From NCBI GenBank assembly GCA_049997955.1, contig JAEBDY010000008.1, forward strand, positions 414,295 through 478,294: 64,000 nt of DNA. The letters run 5' to 3'. Under the pieces are notes generated by a model. The model saw only the letters and a program-made list of their open reading frames with translations. It was not told the DNA's origin and did no database searches. The DNA comes from Umezawaea sp049997955. Lineage in GTDB: Bacteria > Actinomycetota > Actinomycetes > Mycobacteriales > Pseudonocardiaceae. The translations under genes and the position numbers were made by a program. Below, piece after piece: positions 52,837-63,340 of the stretch (positions are counted from its first letter, which is position 1; each line of letters starts with the position of its first letter).

Positions 52837-52915
52837 GCGTCACAGCCTCTTCGCGTCACAGCCTCTTCGCGTTGCAGCCTCTTCGCGTTGCAGCCTCTTC
52901 GCGTTGCAGCCTCTT
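52837..52915. repeat. 16-bp tandem repeat, five copies
   Basis: Unit GCGTTGCAGCCTCTTC; copies 1-2 have CA in place of TG (GCGTCACAGCC), copies 3-5 are identical except the last lacks its final base. A degenerate sixth copy follows at 52916-52930. Confidence 0.95.
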
Positions 52916-52930
52916 GCGTCACGGCCTCGG

Positions 52931-53002
52931 GGTGTCGCCACCTTCGTCCGGTTCGGTGTCGCCACCTTCGTCCGGTTCGGTGTCGCCACCTTCGTCCGGT
53001 TC
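52931..53002. repeat. 24-bp tandem repeat, three identical copies
   Basis: Three perfect copies of a 24-bp unit beginning GGTGTCGCCACC and ending TCCGGTTC, directly following the 16-bp array. The last copy includes most of the stop codon of the RDD gene. Confidence 0.96.
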
Positions 53003-53474
53003 AGCGAACGCGGATGACCACGGTGGTGCTCGCCTTGTCGTGCAGGCAGCGGCCGTCGGCGTCCCAGATCACCGCGGGGATGACCAGGAAGATCAGGCCG
53101 GTGCGCAGCGCGGCCCTCGGCAGGCCGACGAGCGCGACGCCGTCGAGGCGGGCCACGCGCAGGCCGAAGAGGGCGTGCCCCGGCGTGAAGCCGAAGAACG
53201 CGACCGCGATGATGGTGATCGCGAACCAGGCCAGCAGGCTCCAGTTGCGCGGCAGGTCGGGGTAGGTGAAGAGGCCCGCCACGCCCGCGGCGAGCAGGAA
53301 GTCGGTGAGGATCGCGAACGCGCGGCGTCCGGTCGACGCGATGGAACCGGGTCCGCTCCACGGCAGCCCCAGGCGTTCACCCTTGAAGCGCTGGCCGGTC
53401 CCGTCGCCGGAATCCGCTCCCGGCTCCAGGACGCTGCGCGGGCCCGAAAGCCACGAACCGGTCCATTTGCTCAC
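53001..53474 (-). CDS. RDD-family membrane protein
   Basis: The 157-residue protein has two to three membrane segments (AFAILTDFLLAAGVAGLF; LAWFAITIIAVAFFGF; GLIFLVIPAVIW), the FTPGHALFGLRVARLDG motif and a final LHDKASTTVVI, as in RDD proteins. The function is uncertain (transport has been proposed for relatives). It is divergent from glnA; its stop codon falls at the edge of the 24-bp repeat array. Confidence 0.87.
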   Translation of the reverse strand: MSKWTGSWLSGPRSVLEPGADSGDGTGQRFKGERLGLPWSGPGSIASTGRRAFAILTDFLLAAGVAGLFTYPDLPRNWSLLAWFAITIIAVAFFGFTPGHALFGLRVARLDGVALVGLPRAALRTGLIFLVIPAVIWDADGRCLHDKASTTVVIRVR

Positions 53475-53543
53475 ACCGACAGAGTAGTGCCGTGCTCACT
53501 CGGTGAGTACCGGCAGGTCGCCTTGCCCTCGATGCCTGCCCCG

Positions 53544-53581
53544 TTAACACTGGCGAAACATCGGAGTGACGACTGGGCAAC
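53544..53581 (+). promoter_or_regulatory. GlnR box upstream of glnA
   Basis: Four half-sites occur at exact 11-bp steps: TTAAC (53544), GAAAC (53555), GTGAC (53566) and GCAAC (53577). This matches the actinobacterial GlnR consensus gTnAC-n6-GaAAc repeated twice, with one mismatch in each of the first and last half-sites. The site is 125 bp before the glnA start and explains nitrogen control of the gene. Confidence 0.82.
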
Positions 53582-53705
53582 ACCAGCGACATAGCGTCAC
53601 CCTCGATGGCCGGCCGCGATCCCGTGGCGGTGTACGACCGCGCCCGCTCGAAGTCGACAGGGCTAGCGGACAGCACAGCACTCAAGACGTGAGGAGTCGA
53701 CGAGG

Positions 53706-55130
<1,425 letters not shown>

Positions 55131-55180
55131 CACGGATGGGGCTTTGACCCGCGTCGGTTGAGGCCAGGCATTTGTTCGAC

Positions 55181-55232
55181 CCAAGGCCGGGGGCCGGGTG
55201 ACTGGGAACAGTCACCCGGCCCCCGGCCTTGG
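55181..55232 (+). terminator. Terminator after glnA
   Basis: A perfect 23-bp stem (CCAAGGCCGGGGGCCGGGTG and three further pairs) with a 6-nt loop, 50 bp after the glnA stop. No T-run follows. Confidence 0.85.
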
Positions 55233-55327
55233 TCGTGATGTCGAGAATTTTCCACCGCCGCCAAGAATCAGCCGACAAATGGCAAAGCCCCTCGAACGCG
55301 CGTCCGAGGGGCTAATGCGCAACTGGT

Positions 55328-55972
55328 CTAGCGGGGGATCCCGATACCGGGAACGGCCACCGCGCCACCGGTGGGGGCGAGCGAGCCGATGATGCCGTTG
55401 AAGGCGATGTCCACCGTCTTGGCGGCCTCGCCGACGGGCTGGTCGAGCTCGATCGTGCCGGTGATCCGGGCGCCCTTGGCGATGTTCACGGGCCACTTGC
55501 TGGCGGTCGTGGAGGCGCCGTACTCGCGCTTCTGGTCGTCCACGGCCTTGAACGGGGCCAGCGGGAGGTCCATCTTGGCGGTGCTGGCGTTGACCGCGGT
55601 GATGTGCAGCTTGATCCGCCCACCCCGGTTCTCGACCTTCGTGACCTCGACGGTCAGCAGTCCGCGGGTCTGCTTGAACGAACCGGTGACCACCTTGGCC
55701 TCGACGCTGGGCGTGGCGGACGTCTCCGACGGCACCGCGGCGGTGCTGCCGAGCGCGCCGTTGAGGCCGCCCTGGCCGATGGGCGGTTCGGTGGAGGTCG
55801 CGGGCGGGTTCTGGGTCGTGGTGTCCCGCAGGTTGACGCTCAACGCGCCGACGCCGACGGTGCCCGCGGTGACGGCCTGGATGACGCCCAGGAGCACCAG
55901 TACTCCGAGCATCACCAAACTGATCTTGAGGACCGTGTTGGTCTTCCTGAGGTGTTGGATCTCGTCGTCCAT
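55328..55972 (-). CDS. Membrane-anchored extracytoplasmic protein, DUF4352-like
   Basis: The protein has 214 residues from ATG 55972, where AAGGA lies 5 bp upstream; an open frame extends further. A short cytoplasmic coiled segment and one membrane helix (ISLVMLGVLVLLGVIQAV) are followed by a Thr/Pro/Ser-rich linker and a beta-rich domain (GGRIKLHITAVNAST, then ARITGTIELDQPV) resembling DUF4352-type immunoglobulin-like domains. It faces glnA convergently. The function is unknown. Confidence 0.75.
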   Translation of the reverse strand: MDDEIQHLRKTNTVLKISLVMLGVLVLLGVIQAVTAGTVGVGALSVNLRDTTTQNPPATSTEPPIGQGGLNGALGSTAAVPSETSATPSVEAKVVTGSFKQTRGLLTVEVTKVENRGGRIKLHITAVNASTAKMDLPLAPFKAVDDQKREYGASTTASKWPVNIAKGARITGTIELDQPVGEAAKTVDIAFNGIIGSLAPTGGAVAVPGIGIPR

Positions 55973-56223
55973 GACGTCCTTGGTCCGGGCGCGCGCTGCA
56001 TTAACGTGAAATGTCTTGTCGGTGGTGAACCGAGTCAGTCTTGACATGAACCGCGGTCCCCGTCAATGCGAATCGGCACATGGTTCACACTATTCGACGC
56101 TGTGTGAGCGGTTTTGAACAGAACGTCGTAGACCGCCCGGTCCTACACCCGTCCGGCGGAACATCCGGTGAACGGCGCGGGGCTGACCGCGCGACGAGGG
56201 CGCGCGGGCGTTAGGGTCGCGCG

Positions 56224-56490
56224 GTGTCTGATGACGTAGCTGAATTCCACGCCCCGCAGTTGCTCTCCACCCAGATCGTCGACTCCGCGGCCGAGGCCGT
56301 CGAGGCGGTGCTCGCGGCCGACACGCTCGATCTCGGTGTGCGCGTCTACAACCGCCTCGTGCCCGACGACGACTCCGACGACACGCTGGTCGAGGAGTGG
56401 GTCATCGAGATCTACACCAACGCACCGGCCGTCGACCCCGATGACGACGAGGACGAGGACGACGACGAGGACGCCCCCGCCGAAGACTGA
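56224..56490 (+). CDS. Small acidic protein of unknown function
   Basis: The 88-residue protein from GTG 56224 has an alpha/beta core (LLSTQIVDSAAEAVEAVLAA; LVEEWVIEIYTN) and an extremely acidic tail (DDDEDEDDDEDAPAED). No family is named with confidence. A bidirectional hairpin terminator follows. Confidence 0.7.
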   Translation: MSDDVAEFHAPQLLSTQIVDSAAEAVEAVLAADTLDLGVRVYNRLVPDDDSDDTLVEEWVIEIYTNAPAVDPDDDEDEDDDEDAPAED

Positions 56491-56501
56491 TCAGCGGAAT
56501 A

Positions 56502-56536
56502 CCGGTGGGCCCGTGCGAACCGCACGGGCCCACCGG
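56502..56536. terminator. Bidirectional terminator
   Basis: CCGGTGGGCCCGTGCG and its exact complement form a 16-bp stem with a 3-nt loop between the convergent acidic-protein and oxidoreductase genes. Confidence 0.85.
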
Positions 56537-56541
56537 CGTTC

Positions 56542-57471
56542 TCAGACCGTGAGCACGACCTTGCCGCGCACGTGCCCGCCTTCGAGGAGTCGGTGCGCGG
56601 CGACGGCTTCCCCGAGCGGGAACGTCTGCTGCACCTCGACCCGCAGCGCGCCGGCACCGGCCTGCGCCGCGAGCCACTCCAGGTCCGCGGCCACCGGCTT
56701 GGCGAACATCCACCGCCCGCCGAGGCCGACCACGTTGGTGTCCACGATGGAGGCGATCCGCGTGGAATCCCTTACCAGCGCTGGGGAATCGCCGAGGGCC
56801 GCACCGCCGACGCAGTCGAGCGCGACGTCCACCTTCCCGTCGCCGCCGACCAGCTCGGCCACGTTGTCGACCAGCGCGTCGCCGTACGCGACGGGCTCCG
56901 CGCCCAGCGAGCGCACGAAGTCGTGGTTGCGCGGGGACGCGGTGCCGATCACCCGCTCGGCGCCCAGCACCAGCGCGATCTGCACGGCCAGGTGTCCGAC
57001 ACCGCCCGCGGCGGCGTGCACGAGCACGGTGTCACCGGGGCCGACCTCCAGGGCCCGCAGCGACTGGAGCGCGGTGATCCCGCACAGCCCGAGCCCGGCG
57101 GCGGCCGCGAAGCCCAGCGACGCCGGCTTGTGCGCCAGTCCCCGTTCGGTGGCCGCGATCAGCTCCGCGTACGCGCCGTGCTGCACGTGGTCCTGCCGCT
57201 GGTAGCCGAACACCTCGTCACCCGGCGCGAACCCGGTCACCGCGAGCCCGGTCGAGACGACCACCCCGGCCACGTCCCAGCCGGGGATCAACGGGAAGTG
57301 GTGCGGCATCTGACCCCGCAGGTACCCCGCGCGCACGGCGACGTCGACCGGGTTCACGCCCGCGGCTCTGACCTCGACCAACACCCGGTCCGGCCCGACC
57401 TGCGGGTCCGGCAGTTCCCGCAACGCCATCACGTCGGCGTCACCGAACGCGTCCTGAGCGATCGCTTTCAC
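56542..57471 (-). CDS. NADP-dependent quinone oxidoreductase (MDR family)
   Basis: The 309-residue zinc-free medium-chain reductase has the GroES-like N-terminus with AAGVNPVDVAVRAGY, the nucleotide site VLVHAAAGGVGHLAVQIA and the C-terminal LEGGHVRGKVVLTV. Structural zinc cysteines are absent, as in quinone reductases. It probably reduces enones or quinones with NADPH. The gene ends against the bidirectional terminator. Confidence 0.9.
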   Translation of the reverse strand: MKAIAQDAFGDADVMALRELPDPQVGPDRVLVEVRAAGVNPVDVAVRAGYLRGQMPHHFPLIPGWDVAGVVVSTGLAVTGFAPGDEVFGYQRQDHVQHGAYAELIAATERGLAHKPASLGFAAAAGLGLCGITALQSLRALEVGPGDTVLVHAAAGGVGHLAVQIALVLGAERVIGTASPRNHDFVRSLGAEPVAYGDALVDNVAELVGGDGKVDVALDCVGGAALGDSPALVRDSTRIASIVDTNVVGLGGRWMFAKPVAADLEWLAAQAGAGALRVEVQQTFPLGEAVAAHRLLEGGHVRGKVVLTV

Positions 57472-57517
57472 GGCAGCAGCACCTCACTCCAGCTTCGGCA
57501 GTGATCCACTCCAGTGT

Positions 57518-60469
57518 CTAGGAGTCGTAGAAGACGCGCTCGATGACGGCGCGCGCCCTCCTCGTGGTCCGCCGGTACTCGTCGAGGAACTCCCCCGGAT
57601 CGGTGCCCGGCGCGTGGCCCATGACGGCCGCGACGGCGGTCAGGTCACGGCCCGTGGTCGGCAGCTGGTCCCCCGGCTTGCCCTTGACCAGCATCACCGC
57701 GTTGCGCGCCCGCGTCGCCGTCAGCCACGCGTGCTTCAGCTCGTCGGCGTCGGCCGCGTCGAGCAGCCCGGCCTCGGTGGCCGCCCTGATGCCCTGGATG
57801 GTGGACGGCGTGCGCAGCGACGGGACGGCGTGCGCGTGCTGGAGCTGGAGCAGCTGGACGGTCCACTCGACGTCGGCGAGCCCACCTCGGCCGAGTTTGG
57901 TGTGCGTGGTGGGGTCCGCGCCGCGCGGCAGCCGTTCGGCGTCGACGCGGGCCTTGATGCGCCGGATCTCGCGCACGGCCTTCGCGTCCAGCCCGCCCTC
58001 GGGGTAGCGGATCGGGTTGATCATCTCGACGAACCGGTCGCCCAGCCCGGCGTCGCCCGCGATGGGCCGCGCGCGGAGCAGCGCCTGCGCCTCCCACACC
58101 TCGGCCCACTGCCGGTAGTAGGCGCGGTACGACTCGAACGTCCGCACCAGCGGTCCCTGCCTGCCCTCGGGACGCAGGTCGGCGTCCACCTGGAGCGCCG
58201 GGTCCTGGCTCGGCGAGCCGAGCAGCCGTCGCACGGTCTCGGCGAGGGAACTGGCGTACCGCAACGCGTCCCCGTCGGTCGCGCCCTCGACGGGTTCGCA
58301 CACGAACAGCACGTCGGCGTCCGAGCCGTAGCCCAGCTCCCGGCCGCCGAGCCTGCCCATGCCGATCACCGCGACCCGAGCGGGCCGCACGTCACCCGCG
58401 TTGCGGACGGCGGCGTCCAACGCGGCCTGGAGCACCGCGACCCACACCTCGGACAGCGAGACGCACACCGTCCGCAGCGTCGCCAGCCCGAGCAGGTCCG
58501 CGCTCGCGATCCGCAGCAACTCCTGGCGCCGCAACGACCTCGCGGCGGCGACCGCCCGTTCCAGCGCGTTGTGCCGGGCCACCGCGCTGCGCAGCGGGTT
58601 GCCGACCTTCATCGGGTCGCGGCCGACCAGCGCCTCGGTGTCCGCCAGCATCGGCAGCACCTCCGGCGCGCGCACCAGCAGGTCCGGCACCAGTTTCGAC
58701 GTGCCGAGCAGGGCGGCCAGCCGCTGCACGACCGCGCCCTCGTCGCGCAGGAGCCTGAGGTACCAGGGGGTTTCGGCCAACGCCTCGGACACCTTGCGGT
58801 ACGCGAGCAGCCCGCCGTCCGGGTCGGGGGTGGTCGCGAACAGGTCCAGCAGCAGCGGCAGCAGCGCACCCTGGATGCGCGAGCGGCGGGACATCCCCGC
58901 GGTGAGCGCCTGGATGTGCCGCAGCGCCCCGTCCGGCGCGGCGTACCCCAGCGCGGCCAGTCGGGCGACGGCTTCCTTCGTGGTCAGCCGCAACGCCTCG
59001 GTCGGCACGTTCGCGACGGCCTCCAGCAGCGGCCGGTAGAACAGCTTCTCGTGCAGCCGCCGCACCTGGTTGCCGTGCCTGCGGAACTCCGCGAGCAGCA
59101 CCTGGCCCTCCGACAGCCGCCCCTCGGCCGACAGGCCGGTGGCGCGGGCGAGCCAGCGCAGCCCGGCGGTGTCGTCGTCCGCCGGGAACAGGTGCGTCCG
59201 CAGCATCCGCTGCAACTGCAACCGGTGTTCCAGCGTCCGCAGGAACCGGTACGAGCGCCCGAACTCCACCGCGTCCTCGCGGCCGACGTACCCGCCCTTG
59301 CCCAGCGCCGCCAACGCCGTCGTGGTCCCCGTGATGCGCAAGGACTCGTCACCGCGGCCGTGCACGAGTTGCAGCAGCTGCACCGCGAACTCGACGTCCC
59401 GCAGCCCGCCTCGGCCGAGCTTCAGCTCGCGCCGCACCAGTTCGCTCGGCACGTGCTCCTCCACGCGGCGGCGCATGGCCTGCACGTCGGGCACGAAGTT
59501 GTCGCGGTCCGCCGCCGTCCACACCAGCGGCCGCACGACCTCCAGGTACTGCCTGCCCAGTTCCTCGTCACCGGCGACCGGGCGGGCCTTGAGCAGCGCC
59601 TGGAACTCCCACGTCCGCGCCCACCGCTTGTAGTAGGACGCGTGCCCGTCGAGCGTGCGGACCAGCGCGCCCGCCTTGCCCTCCGGGCGCAGCGCGGCGT
59701 CGACCTCGAAGCACGCCTGGCCCGCGATCTGCATCATCGTGCTGGCCACGCGGGTCGCGGCACCGAGGTCACCCTCGCCGACGAACACCACGTCGACGTC
59801 GCTGACGTAGTTCAGCTCGTGGGCGCCGCACTTGCCCATCGCGATCACCGAGAGCCTGCACTCGTCGGAGCGGTGGGTCTGCGCGAACGCCACGGTCAGC
59901 GCGGCTCGCAGCGCCGCCACCGCGAGGTCGGAGATCTGGCTGGCGACCTCGTCGTAGCCGACGAACGGCAGGTCCGGGTCGACCACGTGCGCCAGGTCGT
60001 CGGCCGCGACCAGGCACAGCAGTGCCCGGTACTCCTGCCGGAGCGTGCGGATCGCCTCCTGGTCGCGCAGGTCCGCGACCGCGTCGACCAGCGTCGACGC
60101 GAAGCTGTCCGCGTCGACGGACTCCGTGCCCGCGAGCTGCCGCCACCGGTCGACGTTGGCGACGAGGAGGTCCGACAACGAGGTGGAGGAGCCGAGCACG
60201 GCCAGCAGCCTGCCGCGGAGCACCTGGTCGACGCGGAGCGCGCCGGTCAGCTCGGACCAGCGGTCGCCGAGCGCTTCGCGGACGCGGTCGACACCGCGCA
60301 GCGCGAGGTCCGGGTCGGGGCTGCGGGACAACGCCAGCAGCACCGGTTCGGCACCTTCGGCCGGACGTCCGTCCGACCACCAGCCCGTCGCCCGGAGCTG
60401 TTCTTCGCTGCGCGGCCCGGTCAGCCCGAACCTGGCGGGGGAAGTGGACGTGCGGGACGGATCACTCAT
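57518..60469 (-). CDS. glnE: Glutamine synthetase adenylyltransferase/deadenylase
   Basis: The 983-residue protein has two nucleotidyltransferase domains: an N-terminal deadenylase with ELNYVSDVDVVFVGEG (about 225-240) and a C-terminal adenylylase with ELGYGSDADVLFVCEP (about 710-725). Each is followed by a helical bundle with RPEGKAG or RPEGRQG motifs. It transfers AMP to GlnA Tyr402 when nitrogen is plentiful. The regulatory PII partner is not in this window. Confidence 0.95.
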   Translation of the reverse strand: MSDPSRTSTSPARFGLTGPRSEEQLRATGWWSDGRPAEGAEPVLLALSRSPDPDLALRGVDRVREALGDRWSELTGALRVDQVLRGRLLAVLGSSTSLSDLLVANVDRWRQLAGTESVDADSFASTLVDAVADLRDQEAIRTLRQEYRALLCLVAADDLAHVVDPDLPFVGYDEVASQISDLAVAALRAALTVAFAQTHRSDECRLSVIAMGKCGAHELNYVSDVDVVFVGEGDLGAATRVASTMMQIAGQACFEVDAALRPEGKAGALVRTLDGHASYYKRWARTWEFQALLKARPVAGDEELGRQYLEVVRPLVWTAADRDNFVPDVQAMRRRVEEHVPSELVRRELKLGRGGLRDVEFAVQLLQLVHGRGDESLRITGTTTALAALGKGGYVGREDAVEFGRSYRFLRTLEHRLQLQRMLRTHLFPADDDTAGLRWLARATGLSAEGRLSEGQVLLAEFRRHGNQVRRLHEKLFYRPLLEAVANVPTEALRLTTKEAVARLAALGYAAPDGALRHIQALTAGMSRRSRIQGALLPLLLDLFATTPDPDGGLLAYRKVSEALAETPWYLRLLRDEGAVVQRLAALLGTSKLVPDLLVRAPEVLPMLADTEALVGRDPMKVGNPLRSAVARHNALERAVAAARSLRRQELLRIASADLLGLATLRTVCVSLSEVWVAVLQAALDAAVRNAGDVRPARVAVIGMGRLGGRELGYGSDADVLFVCEPVEGATDGDALRYASSLAETVRRLLGSPSQDPALQVDADLRPEGRQGPLVRTFESYRAYYRQWAEVWEAQALLRARPIAGDAGLGDRFVEMINPIRYPEGGLDAKAVREIRRIKARVDAERLPRGADPTTHTKLGRGGLADVEWTVQLLQLQHAHAVPSLRTPSTIQGIRAATEAGLLDAADADELKHAWLTATRARNAVMLVKGKPGDQLPTTGRDLTAVAAVMGHAPGTDPGEFLDEYRRTTRRARAVIERVFYDS

Positions 60470-60508
60470 CGGTGCTTACCGTAGTCCGGGGCACTCGAAA
60501 GCGAGCGG

Positions 60509-60733
60509 TCAGCCGGCAACGATCAGGTAGAGCCCGAACAGCACCACGGCCGCGCAGGCCGCGAAGCTGACGCCCGCCGTGATCGCGCCGTTCACGCCGT
60601 TCCCACCGCTTTCGCGCGCGACCTCCCGCGCGGACATCCCGCGCAGGCCGATCGAGAACAGCACCACGAGCCCCAGCACGACGCCCGTGCTGACCGCGAA
60701 CACCGCGCCCAGCGCCATCCAGTCGACCTTCAC
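60509..60733 (-). CDS. Small two-TM protein coupled to the phosphate transporter
   Basis: The 74-residue protein from GTG 60733 has two hydrophobic segments (MALGAVFAVSTGVVLGLVVL; FAACAAVVLFGLYLI). Its start overlaps the transporter stop by 4 bp (GTGA), so it is co-translated. Its role is not known; actinobacteria often place such a small membrane protein behind PiT genes. Confidence 0.72.
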   Translation of the reverse strand: MKVDWMALGAVFAVSTGVVLGLVVLFSIGLRGMSAREVARESGGNGVNGAITAGVSFAACAAVVLFGLYLIVAG

Positions 60734-61869
60734 GCCACCACGTCCAGCTTGTGCGTCTCGGACTGGGCGGCGATCTCGTCCACGACGTGCTCCGGCCGCA
60801 CCGGCTCCCGCCGGGACAGCAGCCAGACGACGACCGCGACGGCGATCCCGAGCACCGCGACCAGCACGACACCGAAGGTCCCCTGACCTGCGAGGAGACC
60901 GGCCAGCGCGCCCACGATGCCCGCGGCGGGCAGGGTGAGCAGCCACGCCATCGCCATCCGGCCCGCGACGTTCCACCGCACGCCGTCGCGCCGGCGGCCC
61001 AGGCCGGAGCCCATGATGCCGCCGGACGCCACGTGCGTCGTGGACAGCGCGAAGCCCAGGTGCGACGACGCCATGATCACGGTCGCGGCGCTGGTCTGGG
61101 CCGCGAAGCCCTGCGGCGCCTCGATCGTGGTCAGGCCCTTGCCGAGGGTCTGGGTGATCCGCCAGCCGCCGAGGTACGTGCCCAGCGCGATCGCGATGCC
61201 CGCGCTCAGGATCACCCACGTCGGCGGACCGGCCCCGGCGTCGAGCGTGCCAGCCGTGATCAGCGTCAGGGTGATGATGCCCATCGTCTTCTGGGCGTCG
61301 TTCGTGCCGTGCGCGACCGACATCAGCGCCGCCGACGCGACCTGGCCGACCTTGAAGCCCCGGTCCGACACGGACGGGCGGGTTCTCCGGGTGAGCCGGT
61401 AGGTCAGGAAGGTCGCCAGCAGCGCCACGATCCCCGCGACCAGCGGCGCCGCGATCGCGGGCACCAGCACCTTGTCCACGACCTTCGCGAAGTGCACGGC
61501 GTCCGCGCCGGAGGAGACCCAGGTCGCGCCGATCAAGCCGCCGAACAGCGCGTGCGACGAACTCGACGGCAGGCCGACGTACCAGGTCACCAGGTTCCAC
61601 ACGATCGCGCCGATGAGACCGCCGAAGACGATCGCCGGGGTGATCTTGGTGTCGTCGACGATGCCGCCCGAGATGGTCTTGGCCACCTCGACCGACAGGA
61701 ACGCGCCCACCAGGTTCAGCACCGCCGACAGCGCGACCGCGGTTCTCGGGCGGAGGGCACCGGTCGCGATGGACGTGGCCATCGCGTTCGCGGTGTCGTG
61801 AAAACCGTTGGTGAAGTCGAAGGCCAACGCCGTGATGACAACGATGACGACTAGAAGTGAGGCATCCAC
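60730..61869 (-). CDS. pit: Low-affinity inorganic phosphate transporter (PiT family)
   Basis: The 379-residue protein from GTG 61869 has GGGGGA upstream. It carries the duplicated PiT signatures GFHDTANAMATS near the N-terminus and AHGTNDAQKTMGI in the second half, with ten or more membrane segments. It couples phosphate uptake to a cation gradient. It forms an operon with the small membrane protein. Confidence 0.93.
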   Translation of the reverse strand: MDASLLVVIVVITALAFDFTNGFHDTANAMATSIATGALRPRTAVALSAVLNLVGAFLSVEVAKTISGGIVDDTKITPAIVFGGLIGAIVWNLVTWYVGLPSSSSHALFGGLIGATWVSSGADAVHFAKVVDKVLVPAIAAPLVAGIVALLATFLTYRLTRRTRPSVSDRGFKVGQVASAALMSVAHGTNDAQKTMGIITLTLITAGTLDAGAGPPTWVILSAGIAIALGTYLGGWRITQTLGKGLTTIEAPQGFAAQTSAATVIMASSHLGFALSTTHVASGGIMGSGLGRRRDGVRWNVAGRMAMAWLLTLPAAGIVGALAGLLAGQGTFGVVLVAVLGIAVAVVVWLLSRREPVRPEHVVDEIAAQSETHKLDVVA

Positions 61870-61963
61870 TCTGATTCCCCCGGCTGAACCGACACAGTCG
61901 TGGGTGAACGCTACCTGTCGCACAGGTGAACAAAGGCCATGCGAAAGCAGGGAGAAAGGTTCA

Positions 61964-62719
61964 TCACACCAGCGGGAGCTCGATCCCCCCGTGTCCGCCG
62001 GGGTAGATCTCTCCGCTGGTCAAGCGCACGAAGCGCTCGGTGAAGGGCCGCCACACCTCGGCGATGTCGGCGTGCGCCTCGGCGAGGCGCTCCGCGTCGA
62101 ACGTGCCTGGCCGCGCCAGGGCCGCGCTGTCCGGCGCGTGCAGGGCCCACTCCACCACGATCTCGGGGGTCGTCTCGATGTGGAACTGGAGCCCGTACGC
62201 GCTCTCACCAACGCGGAACGCCTGGTTGTCGTACTTCGGCGACGCCGCGAGGTGCTCGGCGCTCGGCGGCAGCACGTGGATCTCGTCCTCGTGGAACTGG
62301 AGCACGTCCGGCGTCCACGGCAGGTCGGCGAACAGCGGGTCACGACTCGACACGTCCCGCTTGGCGACCAGCATCACCCCCACCTCGGGCCCCTTGGGGC
62401 CACGCCGGACCTGGCCGCCGGTCGCCGCCGCCAGCAGTTGGGCGCCTAGGCAGATCGCCAGCGCCGGGACCTTCTTCGCCACGGACTGGGACAGCAGCTT
62501 GCGCACGTCGGCGAGCCAGGGGTACTGGACGTCGTCCAGTGCGCCCATCGGGCCGCCGAGGCAGATCAGCCCCTGGTAGCCGTCGAGGGATTCCGGGACG
62601 GGCTGCTCGTAGGGCCGGACGACGTCCAGTTCGGCGCCCGCGGCGGTCAGCCATTCTTCGAGCGTGCCCAGCGGGTCGGACACGTCGGGTTGGAGCACGA
62701 GCAAACGAGGTGCGGTCAC
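61964..62719 (-). CDS. Class I glutamine amidotransferase-like protein
   Basis: The 251-residue protein has the GATase1 triad: the nucleophile Cys in LAICLGAQLLAAA, His and Glu in YGLQFHIETTPE. It also has the oxyanion loop CLGGPMGA. Members of this stand-alone group include GMP synthase-like and gamma-glutamyl hydrolases. The substrate is unknown. Confidence 0.87.
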   Translation of the reverse strand: MTAPRLLVLQPDVSDPLGTLEEWLTAAGAELDVVRPYEQPVPESLDGYQGLICLGGPMGALDDVQYPWLADVRKLLSQSVAKKVPALAICLGAQLLAAATGGQVRRGPKGPEVGVMLVAKRDVSSRDPLFADLPWTPDVLQFHEDEIHVLPPSAEHLAASPKYDNQAFRVGESAYGLQFHIETTPEIVVEWALHAPDSAALARPGTFDAERLAEAHADIAEVWRPFTERFVRLTSGEIYPGGHGGIELPLV

Positions 62720-62744
62720 GCGTTCGAGCGTAGGTCGGCCCGGT

Positions 62745-63260
62745 TCAGCAGGCGCAGTTGACCCCAGAATGACCGCGAGCGGTCATTCTGCTGCTTTCCA
62801 CGGGACGACTCCCGCCCTTCCCTGTGGTCCACCCGTCATCCTCGCCCCTCCCGCCCACGATCCAGCCGTCACCCTCGACCGGGTAGCCCGCGGCCTTCCA
62901 CGCGGCGATGCCGCCGGAGAGCCGCTTCACCCGGAACCCCAGCTGGGCCAGGCGCAGAGCGCCCTTCGTGGCGGCGTTGCACTGGAAGCTCTCGCAGTAG
63001 CAGACGTACACGAGGTCGCGGTCCAGGTCCTTCGTGGTCCCCTCGTCCATCTGCCGGTGGTCGAGGTTGATCGCCGTGGGGATGCGCGAGTGCGCGAACG
63101 CTTGCGCGCTGCGCGTCTCGACCAGCTGGAAACCCTGTGCGCCACCGGCTTCCAGGTCGCGGACGACGTCGTCCGGGTCTGCTTCGAAGGCCAGTTCGGC
63201 GGCGAAGAACGCCGCCGCGGTGGCGGGGTCGGCGGGCGGGAAGCGCAGCGTGTTCGTCAT
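62745..63260 (-). CDS. Rhodanese-like sulfurtransferase
   Basis: The 171-residue protein has a single rhodanese domain (about 20-130): VETRSAQAFAHSRIPTAINL and the active-site region VYVCYCESFQCNAATKGA, with three cysteines in the loop. The last 30 residues do not look like domain sequence, and an 11-bp hairpin lies in their coding DNA (62765-62790), so the end may extend into what was once a terminator. It may transfer sulfur to an unknown acceptor. Confidence 0.85.
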   Translation of the reverse strand: MTNTLRFPPADPATAAAFFAAELAFEADPDDVVRDLEAGGAQGFQLVETRSAQAFAHSRIPTAINLDHRQMDEGTTKDLDRDLVYVCYCESFQCNAATKGALRLAQLGFRVKRLSGGIAAWKAAGYPVEGDGWIVGGRGEDDGWTTGKGGSRPVESSRMTARGHSGVNCAC

Positions 63261-63340
63261 GGTGGCAATCCTCGCCGGACTCGTTCCGCGGGCACATGGG
63301 GAAGTCCAGCCGTCGTCGGCGATCTGCCTACGATTCCCCG

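Noticed and set aside
57614..60484. 956-codon plus-strand open frame opposite glnE
   Set aside because: Antisense shadow; glnE has two complete nucleotidyltransferase domains on the minus strand.
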